64,000 nt of DNA from Cordilura impudica (Eukaryota > Arthropoda > Insecta > Diptera > Scathophagidae): the NCBI GenBank assembly GCA_963682025.1, contig OY821519.1, positions 65,404,783 to 65,468,782 on the forward strand. Direction: 5' to 3'. This document shows positions 55,266 through 64,000 of the stretch, one piece after another. The translations under genes were made by a program, and so were the position numbers. Every line of letters starts with the position of its first letter. Position 1 is the stretch's first letter. Under the pieces are notes generated by a model that saw nothing but the letters and a program-made list of their open reading frames with translations, was not told where the DNA came from and ran no database searches.

Positions 55266-55735
55266 CAGATTAATCGAAGTAAGGAAACTCCTTTTTACAA
55301 CGAAGTTACAAGTGTTCGGCTCCTAGAGGCGGGTTTTTGTGAGGCGCTCAGCCAACAGTCGAACACGGGGGAGGTTCCGAAATGGTTTGGGGTTGTTTTA
55401 TGGCGAAAATGTTCCCGAGTTATGCAGAATCGGAGGAATACTCGTTAAAACCCTATCCTGGAATATCATGTCATGGTCACTGGAAAAAGAATTGTCGGTC
55501 AGAAATTCAAATTTCAGCAAGATAATGACCCAAAACATACAGCAAAAATTTGTTAGCAGTATTAAGAGACCCAGGAGGCAGCTACAACCTGTTAATTTAT
55601 GGCATGGCCACCACAGTCACCTAACCTCTATCCTATAGAGTTACTGTGGAATGAATTGGACAGGAAGGTTCGAACTACCAGATCAGTCCAGAAAATTGAT
55701 TCAAATGTTGCCAAGACTACATAGTAAAAGTAAAT
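55266..55735 (+). pseudogene. Tc1-type transposase C-half
   Basis: The plus strand reads, across frames, NTGE/RGRFRNGLGLFYG (equivalent of KHGGGSVMVWGCF), KFQQDNDPKHTAK (second Asp; QDN-D-PKHT) and PPQSPNLYPIELLWNELDRKVR (SPDLNPIE-LW, third acidic residue Glu). Multiple frameshifts. It continues exactly from where the inverted N-half ends. Confidence 0.75.
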
Positions 55736-55774
55736 AATAAAGAATATTAAATTTAAAAAGTTTTGAAATTGAAG

Positions 55775-55811
55775 GAGGAGTGGTGGTATATACTTTTGGA
55801 CGGTAGTGTAT
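55775..55811 (+). mobile_element. Right terminal inverted repeat of the Tc1-type element
   Basis: ggagtggtggtatatacttt then tggacggtagtgta: the inverse (tacactaccgtccaaaagta) has the 'C..T.CCAAAAGT' form common to Tc1 ends. A matching left end is not visible, in keeping with rearrangement. Confidence 0.5.
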
Positions 55812-56104
55812 GCTCGAAAAAATAAAAATTATTTCTATTTGAAAAAATACAAATCAAAAAAATACTTTTATTCTGCTTGAAAAAAAAAATCTTCAAATAA
55901 CTTTTTGTGACTTTTCTTGTTAAGAGGAAGGTCCCTGTATGAATTTAAAATGATTTTTTTTAGGTATAAAAACATTTATTTTTAAAACAACGAATTTTTT
56001 TGCGTGCGTTAACAATAGTTTTGAGTTTAAAAAAAATTCTTGTGGATTAAGAAAAAATTTCGAATTTAAAAATAAATACTTTTTAAACTCTTTCTTTTAA
56101 CACA

Positions 56105-56475
56105 TACTCTCTGTCTGTCTGTCTGTTTGTCGTGGGGAAACCCCATTCCCCCTTATCCAATTGATCTTGGCTCATAGTCTTGTGACTACAGATTGATTTT
56201 AGGGTAGTCGTGCACAGTCACGGATAGTCACGCACTGTCACGGAGTGATCTAAATGTGATTTTCCCTCATCCAATCAATCTGAAACTTGGTCCATATACT
56301 TGCTGTGAAAAAAATTTACTTTGACTTAGTCACGCACAGTCAGGCATGGTCACGCACAGTCACGGAGAGATTTAAAACGGATTTTCCCTCATCCAATCAA
56401 TCTGAAACTTGGTCGATATACTTGCTGTAAAGAAAGATTAACTTCGACATAGTCACGCACAGTTATGGGTTAGAT
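56105..56475 (-). repeat. Family C repeat, inverse orientation
   Basis: Starts ctctctgtctgtctgtctg, then ccccattcccccttatccaa, tcttgtgactacagattgat, and twice 'cacagtcacggag(t/a)gat(c/t)t' with 'atccaatcaatctgaaactt'; the inverse of 41.8-43.0 kb and 2.8-2.95 kb. Confidence 0.65.
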
Positions 56476-56687
56476 TATTTAGGTAAATAAAATACCACTC
56501 AATAATAATATTATGAAACCGATTTTACACATTTTACCCATTTAAAATACAAAACTGCTTAGCATAAATGACAAATAGTGTTGCAATATATTAATCTACT
56601 TTGCCAATATATTGACAACAAGTCGAGTCCATATTTTATTTCTTACAAACGATGTGACATTCCGATAAATACACCCTCTATTACTTA

Positions 56688-57920
56688 AGGTACTATCACA
56701 CGATGTGTTTTTATACCCTATACCACTGTGTGGTTTAGGTATAATGACTGTGCTGCTGTTTGTAACTATTTTCATATTTTTAAATATTTGACCTAGACCC
56801 ATCTTTTATTATACCGATCGACTCAGAATCACTTTCTGAGTCGATTTAGCGATGTCCGTCCGTCCGTCTGTGTGTCCATGTAAACCTTTTAATCAAACTA
56901 CAGGTCGCAAATAAGAATATATTTCAATGAAATTCGATATATAAGCTTTTATCGGCCATAGGATGAACGCTATTGAAATTGGTGAAATTCGGTCCATGTT
57001 CAGACCTAGTACCCATACAAATGACCCCTATGAAATCGACACAAATTGGCATAAGATGCATTTATATCCATTTATCAGTAGTCCAAAAACAACCCATATA
57101 GGACAAATCTTCGTCATAGTCCCCATCTGAAGCTGATTCCCGATCTTCACTTAAATCTATCAAAAAACAAAAATATTGCACAGATTTTTCTCAAATTTGG
57201 TTTGTATATATTTTTTCAAAATATAAGTGACTTTGCCAAATATGGTCAGGATCGGTCCATTTATAGACCTAGTCTCCATATAAATATAGCACCCGATATG
57301 CACTTTTTCATATCTGCAGCCAAAAAAATTAATAACAATGCCACTCAAATTTGCTTCATGCTTATTTTCTATATCCACTTAGTTGGACCGAAGAGATAGG
57401 GTCTCTAAACCATGGTATAGGGTATCGTATAGTCGGTCTAGACCGACTATAATTTTCTTACTTGTTTACATATGTACTGTAAAATTTTCCCACAACACAT
57501 CGTGTGAGCCATATGAAACATCGTTTATGTACAATACATGTACATTTTTCAATTAGAACATGTTCAATTTTGGCATGACAAACATATGAAAATACAACAC
57601 TGTTTGTGGCGAAAGAAAAACAGAGTAAATTAAAAAGATTAATATTGAAAGAAAAATAAATTTGTTTAATATTAATTAACAATTAAAAAATATATAAAAT
57701 ATATAACTTTATTTTTAACAATAAATTTATGTAAATTCACAAATTAAATCAGCTGTTGTTTACATTTAGAGTTTAAGTCATACGGAAATACATATGCACG
57801 TTTGATAGCAAAAATTATGAATCGTATGTAAAATGATAATTTTGACAGACATACGGAATTACATATGGATAAAAAAAGTGACAGTACATATGTAAAAAAC
57901 ACATCGTGTGATATGACTTT
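56688..57920 (-). mobile_element. Family E MITE with family D nested inside
   Basis: Ends aaggtactatcacacgatgt (56688) and cacatcgtgtgatatgactt (57920) are inverse to each other. The interior (gacaaacatatgaaaataca; aaatcagctgttgtttaca; aagtcatacggaaatacata) is the inverse of E at 31.2-36.1 kb. A family D element (56713-57468), which ends with the 24-bp palindrome at 57428-57451, sits in its left part at a TA. Confidence 0.75.
56713..57468 (-). mobile_element. Family D element nested in family E
   Basis: Starts TATACCCTATACCACTGTGT, contains cgatgtccgtccgtccgtct and 'ccgatatgcactttttcata', and ends with the palindrome plus aattttcttacttgttta. Similarity to copies at 40.6 and 43.5 kb is high. 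Confidence 0.75.
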
Positions 57921-58344
57921 TACAGTGTGGGTGGGGGTGTGTTTCTTTTTTCACCAACATATTTATTAGTTCAATGTACTTTACGAATAGCTTAAGTGTA
58001 TATACACTTATTTATATATACATATGTATGTATGTTATATGCTAAATGTAGGTCAATGTGCGCACAAATACCTAAATATGATTGTACTACACTACTTTTA
58101 AATCGTATCTGTGTCACCCTTTCTACCCAGCTCCCTCTCTCCCATACATACATTCATGAATATGTGAAGTGGTAACATGGTTGCAGTTTAATGTAAACCG
58201 TGCTAACGTTCTATTGCTTTTGTTGCTGTGTAACGGTTGAAAAATATTAGTGTCTAATGCCTAAATGTATAGTTTGAAAAGTTGCTTTAATCACTTAAGT
58301 CAATTTACTAAAATGTGCTTATTTTTTGTGTATATGTCTTATAG

Positions 58345-58654
58345 ATTGTGAAACCGATTCCTGTTGTAGTTCTGTCGAAAGTTTCCATGATGAAGATCGT
58401 GTTTTGTTTCGCATAAGTGAACGGTTACGTCAGTATCTGGAATATGATCAGGATATGATTGTCAAATATGGAAAACAACATGCTTTACCCTCGCGTATAC
58501 CCATCGTAGCTATATTGGAGAACTTCGTGAAACAAACAGCTTTAAAATTGGTTTTCGCCAATAATCCAGTTGAAGGTGGAGGCGGTGGTCGTCGCCGCAC
58601 AACACAACAGCGTATGGATAAAAAGGAAAAAGATGTTGATAAAATAACAACAAC
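58345..58654 (+). CDS. msl-3: msl-3, coding exon 4 (MRG domain start)
   Basis: Acceptor cttatag|ATTGTGA, donor ACAAC|GTAAGT; 310 bases. It reads DCETDSCCSSVESFHDEDRV, then LFRISERLRQYLEYDQDMIV, KYGKQHALPSRIPIVAILEN, FVKQTALKLVF and a Gly/Arg-rich stretch GGGGGRRRTTQQRMDKKEKD. The ISERLR..LEYD...V...GKQHALP.R.PIV.I.ENFVKQ series is the first half of the MRG domain and matches Drosophila MSL3 nearly residue for residue. The MRG domain binds MSL1 and so places MSL3 next to the acetyltransferase MOF. Confidence 0.96.
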
Positions 58655-59414
58655 GTAAGTCAAACAGTATAAAACATACTTAGCTCGTGGCGATATCGAT
58701 AACCTAAATAGTGAAGATTTTTCTGTGGAATAATCATTCACTTTTTAGCACATATTCATAACAAGAAAAAGAAAAAAACAAATCTTGCTTAATTTTGTTG
58801 AATGTTTTTACCCTCAAAGTGCTATAAAGCAATGTTATGGATTTTTTAAAAGAGATTTTATTCTCCAATAATATCCTTGATTTGCAAATGCTTTTTTATT
58901 GTTAATTTTTGCAAAACCTTTAAAATTTACAGACTCTTAATTTTTTTATAGAATATGTTGCTCCACAAAATAAGTATTTAAAAAATATAATTTTCTGGGA
59001 ACCATATATATATATTTATATATGACTTATTGAGGCTTCTTTGACTATGACTTATTGAGACCTCTCATTCCTTAAAAAAACATCCTATTAGTACAATCTT
59101 GCGTCAGATTTAATCAAATTTAATCATATTGATCAAGAAAAAGGAATACGAATTTTATGTTTATATATATGTATGTTTTTGTTTGTTTTAAAAATACATT
59201 GATTTTGGAATCATTTATTTAATAATTAGAAAATCAGTCAGATTCTAAAGATCTCTCAAGCTGAACATTGGTATATTCCAAGGTTTTCTTTTTGTACAGA
59301 AAACCCCGACGAAGCCTCGTCCCGATTGCTGCGCAGTTTTTGTTTTAAATTAATAATAGTTAATGTAAAACATCTTTGGAAAACGAAACGATTTTGTATT
59401 ATATATTTAGTTTT

Positions 59415-59850
59415 ACTAACATAACCCAGCACTCGAAATTCGACTGCAAATTCTAGGAAATTTTATTTCTTTTTTTCAATATTTTTTTAATCTATATATA
59501 GATAAAATTTAGGATAATAAATAATTTTATAAGAGCCTAAAAGTATAATAAACAATTTTAAGCAATTCACAATTCAACGCAGGGCATGTGATATACAATT
59601 ATAATGAAATTCGATGAATTGTGAATTGGCAAAAATTGATTAGCATACCTTTAGGCTCTTATAATATTATTTATTATTAATTTTTTTTTATTTTATATAA
59701 TTTAATATATTTTTAACACATTTTAAACATAAATTTAAAAGTTCTGCACTTCTCCTCCATGTGAACTATAACTATGCCAATTTTCACATTCCTCCGTGCC
59801 CGTATTATGCTTAAAAAGGGATGAAAGAATTTTCCTTCACGTAATAATAT
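59415..59850 (-). mobile_element. Family G Helitron-like element, copy 3
   Basis: Begins 'aacataacccagcactcgaaattcg', with the aattcg palindrome, then gagcctaaaagtataataaa, ttcacaattcaac and tcctccatgtgaactataac. An internal inverse repeat of the 'gcaattcacaattcaac' block is seen at about 59564 and 59613, so part was duplicated in inverse. Confidence 0.55.
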
Positions 59851-59855
59851 ATAGA

Positions 59856-60215
59856 CTAGCAGATTCCAGCACCCGAAATTCGAGATCAATTTCTAGGCAG
59901 CTTTCAACTTAGCCAATTCACAAACCAACACTTTTATGGTTTATTATTATTGTGAATGAAGATAACAAACTCATTAACAAACACATTAACAAATTTAGTA
60001 AAACACACATAGCATATGTATAATTTTATGTATGTGTTAGTAGAAACTTTAAATGTAGTTTACTCAAAATAAAGGAAAAAATTAAAAAAACCGTAAATCT
60101 GCAAACGACTAAAAGGAAATACCTTTCAAATAATATACGTTTGGTCAAATTCGGGATAAAACGGTAGAACAAAACATCAGTCACAAGAAGTCGCCTAACC
60201 TATCAATATTATAGA
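59856..60215 (-). mobile_element. Family A Helitron-like element
   Basis: On the plus strand it starts CTAGCAGATTCCAGCACCCG (inverse of the CTAG end plus hairpin cgaaattcga) and ends tcaatattatagat, inverse of the TC start, at 60215. Complete copy of about 360 bases. Confidence 0.65.
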
Positions 60216-60429
60216 TATGAAACTAATTGAAACACTTATGGAGTTACTCTTAAAACAATAATTACATTCAACACTTTTTCCAACAGAATTTTTTTCATTC
60301 TCAAAACAATAATTAGATTCATCACTTTCCGATAGAATTTATTTCATTAGCAGTAATGAGAATTAATTTTACAAATACCAAATTTATAAGATCCATAGTA
60401 AAATTCAAGCATATGAAAAACTTTATTTC

Positions 60430-60650
60430 TTTCAAAAAACTTCTAAGCGAATTTATTTTATTTTCTTATAAAACGTACTTTTTTAAGAAAGGCTTTTGTT
60501 TTTTAGAAAATATACTTTAAAAAAAAATAGTTTTTTTTTTAGAAAATATACTTTTTAAGTAATTGTATTTTTTTTTATAAAGAAAATGTACTTTTTTGAG
60601 AAAAGGTATTTTTTAAGAAAATATACTCTTATTAAGAAAGGTTCTTGTTT
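60430..60650. repeat. Degenerate tandem repeat, agaaaatatacttttt(a)ag units
   Basis: Units of 25-35 bases containing tttttagaaaatatactttt(t) recur at about 60505, 60539, 60575 (aagaaaatgtacttttt) and 60615. T-rich; no coding content. Confidence 0.55.
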
Positions 60651-60652
60651 AA

Positions 60653-61777
60653 TTTCTCAATTATATATTCTTTATTAACATATTTTCACAAATTGCTATT
60701 TACATATGAGATCTTATCTTTACATATAGATATTGCAACAAATAATATATAGGATCTAAAGATATTAAATAGTTCTTATTTTATTTTTTAATGATTTTTA
60801 AAGGAAAATGGGAGGAAAAAACTTTTATATGATTTAATAAATTCAAATACTATCTGAAAATATTTGTGTGCTTATAGGAAGGAGCTTTATTAGAAATAAT
60901 AGACCTCTATAAGCATATAATTTTCAATTTGGTGATTTCTTTTTAATTTTACGTTTTCATAACCTGTTTCTTCATGAAGAAGATTTGTAGGATACTTCCA
61001 GGGCTTTTTATTTATCATTTTAAGACTGATCCTTGAGGTAACCCTGTGGTAATGGTTTTTGGAGATGATGTTTCATTATTAATCGCAACTTTAAAGCTTC
61101 TGCCGTGAATGAAATCTGAAATAAGATAGATATTTTCGTATATTTGTATCAAGAAGTTTAAATAAGAGGCCATTATGCCAAACGGTGTCAAACGCTTTTT
61201 CAATATCTAACAATATTAGACCCGTTGAACGTTTATTGTTTTTATTTGTGATTATTTGATTTTTAATTCTGTTTATTTGGTGAGTAGTGCTATGCCCTTT
61301 TTTAAATCCAAATTGCCCTTTAGCAACAATAGAATTGGTCATTACAAATTCACTAAGACGAGAATGTAGTATTTTTTCAAATATTTTACCTATTTTTTGG
61401 GTTATTTTTTGGCTTATTAGGTTTGTTGACAGCTATAACCTTAGCATTTTTGAAATGGTTTGGGAAATAGTTGAGTTTGATACAGCTGTTAAATATTATA
61501 ACCAGTAATTTTTGAGCTTTGAGTGGTAGTTTCTTTAAGAGCATTCGGAACATTGTCAAAACCAGGGGAATTTGAGGGTTTTATTGATGAGACATTATTA
61601 ATTACTTCTTCAAGAGATGTATAAATTGCAGATTCAGAACTGGGATTTGCCTTCTTAAAATTATTTACTGTTGTATTTATTAGTGTATCTGCCGAGTGGT
61701 TGTAGTTCGAAGTGAGGTTATTTGCTTGAACAAATGTTTTTGGCAGAACTTCAACCTTGACCTTATCAGATGTTAGT
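60653..61777 (-). mobile_element. LINE-A copy 4, 5'-truncated with large internal deletion
   Basis: Flanked by a 14-bp target duplication (aggttcttgtttaa at 60639-60652 and 61778-61791). On the minus strand it starts within the linker between endonuclease and RT. It keeps the 3'UTR hairpin (60868-60919), but lacks some 550 bases between 'cctcaaggatcagtctt' (RT GLPQGSVL) and 'aaaatgataaataaaaagcc', joined at the shared word gtctt. Confidence 0.92.
61015..61770 (-). pseudogene. LINE-A copy 4 ORF2 fragment
   Basis: Minus-strand frames hold FGFKKGHSTTHQINRIKNQI, LLDIEKAFDTVWHNGLLFKL and SFKVAINNETSSPKTITTGL, PQGSVLK. The catalytic YADD box and everything up to the C-terminal part is removed by the internal deletion. 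A further small deletion occurs near 61120 (KYL-SDFIH). Confidence 0.88.
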
Positions 61778-62252
61778 AGGTTCTTGTTTAAGAAAACACA
61801 CTTTTATATGAAAACTTATTTCCTTTAAAAAGACCTCCGAATTGAACGACTATGGGTTTGTTATTATTTATTCCTAAAAGAGCAAGAGAAAGTATTACAT
61901 AGATCTACTTTTAATATAGATAAACTCTACGATACTCTGTGCGAAGTACTGATAAGAACCTGTTTAAAAAGGTTTTTTTACCTTAGCACTTTTTTCTTGC
62001 GAAAATCATCTGATTACTTACGAGTGTTTTTATTATAGAATAAAACTAAAATTCTACAAAATTCCAAGATCACTAGTGAATGTTAACATTAGAAAAATCT
62101 TGATGTTAAACTTAAGATTTTCAGAATGAATGAAATTGGTTGGGAACATATGTTTTTTTATATTGAACTAATTTTTTATATTTTTAATCTAAATAAAGTA
62201 GATAACGTTGTTCTAATCAAAAATTTATATATTAATTTTTTCCAATTTCTAG

Positions 62253-62893
62253 GGTTGGATTACTCAAAGAAGTCGCGGATGGCTTACGAATTTATTTTGA
62301 TTTTACAATCTCCGAATATTTACTTTATAAAGAAGAAGAGGAATATGCTTTGTCATACCTATCGGAAGAGAATCTGAAGAATTTTACTTATATTGCAACG
62401 CCGGCATTTAGTATGGAATGGTTTAATACAAAATCCGAAACACCGGAAACAACCAATGCTACATCAACAGGAAATAGTTCAACAACATCTGATAATATAG
62501 CGGAAACAACACCGCCAACAGCAGCTACAGGTGTTAATGTAGTAAACTCTTTAAATGTAGAAAGCTCACAAATTTCTACAAACCCCAGCACAATACCGTC
62601 CAATCAAGAAGAACAGCCACAACGTAGAAAATTACGTTCACATCGTAGTGACGACTGTGATCTTACCTTAGAGAATTGTCTATCCAGTATTGCCAGTACA
62701 AGTTCGGGTGCCTCTACGCCATTACATTCCAATATACCAGTGTCACATTTAAACTATTTAAAAACTTTACCACCCATTTCACCGCTTATACGAGATTTTC
62801 TGCAAAATGTCTTATCTTGGCGTTTACTGCCATCTAATGCTGTGCCTGCACCCGCCATGATATTTGGGGCTCCACATTTAGCTAGATTAATAG
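62253..62893 (+). CDS. msl-3: msl-3, coding exon 5 (MRG domain, with long variable insert)
   Basis: Acceptor ccaatttctag|GGTTGG, donor TTAATAG|GTATTT; 641 bases. It reads VGLLKEVADGLRIYFDFTIS, EYLLYKEEEEYALSYLSEEN (MRG helices, matching Drosophila MLKEVVDGLRIYFEF and HLLYTEEKEY), then about 110 residues rich in Ser/Thr/Asn (ETPETTNATSTGNSSTTSDN...QRRKLRSHRSDD...SSGASTPLHS), then the second MRG half LPPISPLIRDFLQNVLSWRL and FGAPHLARLI. A low-complexity insert inside the MRG domain also exists at this place in Drosophila MSL3. The downstream stop at 62923 lies in intron and is not used. Confidence 0.95.
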
Positions 62894-62957
62894 GTATTTT
62901 TTTTTTCAAAATCAAAATCTTTTAAGCCATTTTTTTTTCTCTCATTATTGTTTCTAG
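62894..62957 (+). other. msl-3: msl-3 intron 5 (64 bases)
   Basis: Starts GTATTTTTT and ends ttgtttctag. Its fly-typical short length contrasts with the kilobase introns upstream; splicing joins ATAG to TTAAA to give I-V-K. Confidence 0.9.
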
Positions 62958-63042
62958 TTAAACTGCCCGAGTTCCTAAATGCATCATCTATGACTGACGA
63001 AAAATTAAAGCTTCTTTTACAACATTTGGATACCTTTACCAA
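62958..63042 (+). CDS. msl-3: msl-3, coding exon 6 (MRG domain, continued)
   Basis: Reads VKLPEFLNASSMTDEKLKLL, LQHLDTFTK up to donor ACCAA|GTAAGT. This matches the Drosophila MSL3 segment ending in a LL.HLD.F helix near the MRG C-terminus. The remaining ~35-40 residues (expected YLENHREWF-like helix and tail) must lie to the right of the window. The six exons total 1520 bases, about 506 codons, in line with the ~510-residue fly protein plus the longer insert. Confidence 0.93.
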
Positions 63043-63310
63043 GTAAGTTGTTTAATTTTGTTTTAATAGTTTGCAATATATCAGATGTTATTAATCATGT
63101 TGCACGTTATATCGCTGAAGTTGGGATACACATAAAAACGAAATTGTTACATGATAGAATTTGATGTATTCGTATTGGTTGTAAATAAGAAATTTTTATT
63201 GGTTATTAAGGATAATATTTCGAAAAACAATATATGGGATTAGTAACAAGCAGGCACCGAAAATAACAGCTATTTGATTTTTTTTTTAACAGTAAAGCAT
63301 ATCTACATAT
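63043..63310 (+). other. msl-3: msl-3 intron 6, start
   Basis: AT-rich intron sequence after donor GTAAGTTG; nothing recognised before the family A copy. Confidence 0.6.
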
Positions 63311-63657
63311 AATAATAGGCTAGGCGATTTCTTGATACCGATGCTTTGTTCTACCGTTTTATCCCGATTTTGACCAAACTTATATTATTTGAAAATTATT
63401 TCTTTTTAGCTGTTCACCAGATTTACAGATTTTTAAATTTTTTCCTTTATTTTTAGTAAATTGCATTTAAAGTAGCTACTAACACATACATAAAATTATA
63501 CATATGCTATGTGTGTGTTTATTAAATTTGTTGGCGTGTTTGGTAATGAGTTTGTTATCTTCATTCACAATAATAATAAACCAAAAAATGATGGTTTGTG
63601 AATTGGCTAAGTTGAGAAATAAAGTTGCCTAGAATTTCGAGCGCTGGAATCTGCTAG
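63311..63657 (+). mobile_element. Family A Helitron-like element
   Basis: From aataataggctaggcgattt to gagcgctggaatctgCTAG (63654-63657) before T. The hairpin is partly deleted (agaatttcgagcg). Complete at the 3' end. Confidence 0.6.
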
Positions 63658-63767
63658 TAGAAGTTAATGTCGAAGAACTGATTTAAGCATACAATTTTGA
63701 TTCTTGTAAGTTAGTCTTACCGAACATGCTTTGCTTTTATTTATTTATTTGTTTATTAGTCTTATAA

Positions 63768-64000
63768 ATTTTTTTTTTTTTTTTTTTTCAATTAAATATT
63801 CTTCCTTTATTTACATATTTTAACAAATTTTGATATTTACATATGAGATCTTATCTTAACATAGATATTGCAACAAATAATATATAGGATCTAAAGACAT
63901 TAAATAGTTTTTATTTTATTTTTTAATGATTTTTAAAGGAAAATGGGAGGAAAAAACCTTTATATGATTTAATAAATTCAAATACTATCTGAAAATATTT
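63768..64000 (-). mobile_element. LINE-A copy 5, 3' end, cut by window edge
   Basis: Starts with a poly-T of about 22 (the poly-A tail on the minus strand) and continues as the inverse of the LINE-A 3'UTR (aaatattcttcctttattta, gagatcttatcttaacatag, atataggatctaaagacatt), closest to copy 3. The hairpin would follow just past 64000. Confidence 0.9.

Larger units (their letters stand above)
53841..58344 (+). other. msl-3: msl-3 intron 3, with transposons
   Basis: A 4.5-kb intron, donor GTAAGTAA, acceptor tatgtcttatag. It holds a MITE (54211-54650), a tandem duplication (54782-55016), a scrambled Tc1-type element (55066-55811), a family C copy (56105-56475) and family E with family D nested in it (56688-57920). 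The remainder (53850-54200, 55812-56100, 57921-58340) is AT-rich with no coding content. Confidence 0.85.
58655..62252 (+). other. msl-3: msl-3 intron 4, with repeats
   Basis: A 3.6-kb intron (GTAAGT...tttccaatttctag). Contains family G (59415-59850), family A (59856-60215), a block of 'aagaaaatatactttttt' repeats (60430-60650) and LINE-A copy 4 (60653-61777). 58670-59410 and 61800-62250 are AT-rich with no coding content. Confidence 0.85.

Noticed and set aside
1..64000. tRNA, rRNA or other structured RNA genes
   Set aside because: No cloverleaf with A/B box sequences or rRNA-like conserved block was noticed on reading; a covariance-model search would be decisive.

Overview
The window reads as nuclear DNA of a higher fly (Diptera, Brachycera; gene structure and repeats fit a calyptrate such as a blowfly or house-fly relative, species not determinable). 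It is very AT-rich, with short exons in long introns and dense interspersed repeats. Three host genes are clear: Hsp83 (cytosolic Hsp90; minus strand, intronless coding exon, 5'UTR exon and heat-shock promoter), msl-3 (dosage-compensation MSL complex subunit; plus strand, six coding exons in the window, last exon(s) beyond the right edge) and a small UPF0235/YggU-family gene. Hsp83 and msl-3 are head to head and share about 770 bp between the Hsp83 start site and the msl-3 ATG.

Layout. 1-5 kb: decayed repeats, a mariner remnant, a MITE with ~90 bp inverted ends. 5-13.7 kb: decayed transposon ORFs, several Helitron-like non-autonomous elements (TC start, CTRR end, A|T target), 'aaaatcgcc' minisatellites, a near-perfect palindrome with 460-bp arms, and a piggyBac transposase remnant. 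14.3-25.2 kb: two copies of one Jockey-type LINE (called LINE-A here); copy 1 has an unrelated LINE (LINE-B) inserted on the other strand. 25.3-27.2 kb: element with long inverted ends around three 256-bp GC-rich tandem repeats. 27.6-30.9 kb: an orphan first coding exon, a two-exon ORF of unknown origin and a decayed coding block. 31.2-36.1 kb: one MITE-type element (family E) that received a Tc1-like element and then LINE-A copy 3. 36.3 kb: UPF0235 gene. 37-44.3 kb: fragmented Tc1 remnant, further MITEs, family D elements with a 24-bp palindrome near each end. 45.1-48.7 kb: Hsp83. 49.4-63.0 kb: msl-3, with introns enlarged by transposons, an AT heptamer satellite, a Tc1 element whose halves face opposite ways, nested D-in-E, and LINE-A copy 4. 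The right edge cuts LINE-A copy 5.

How the genes relate: Hsp83 is a constitutive and heat-inducible chaperone; MSL3 is a chromatin reader (chromo-barrel plus MRG domain) of the male X dosage-compensation complex. Nothing in the sequence indicates a direct functional link, but they could share a divergent promoter region that contains a GAGA-type tract. The most notable pattern is that all four LINE-A copies whose reverse-transcriptase region is visible are broken at or across the catalytic YADD box, each by a different lesion.
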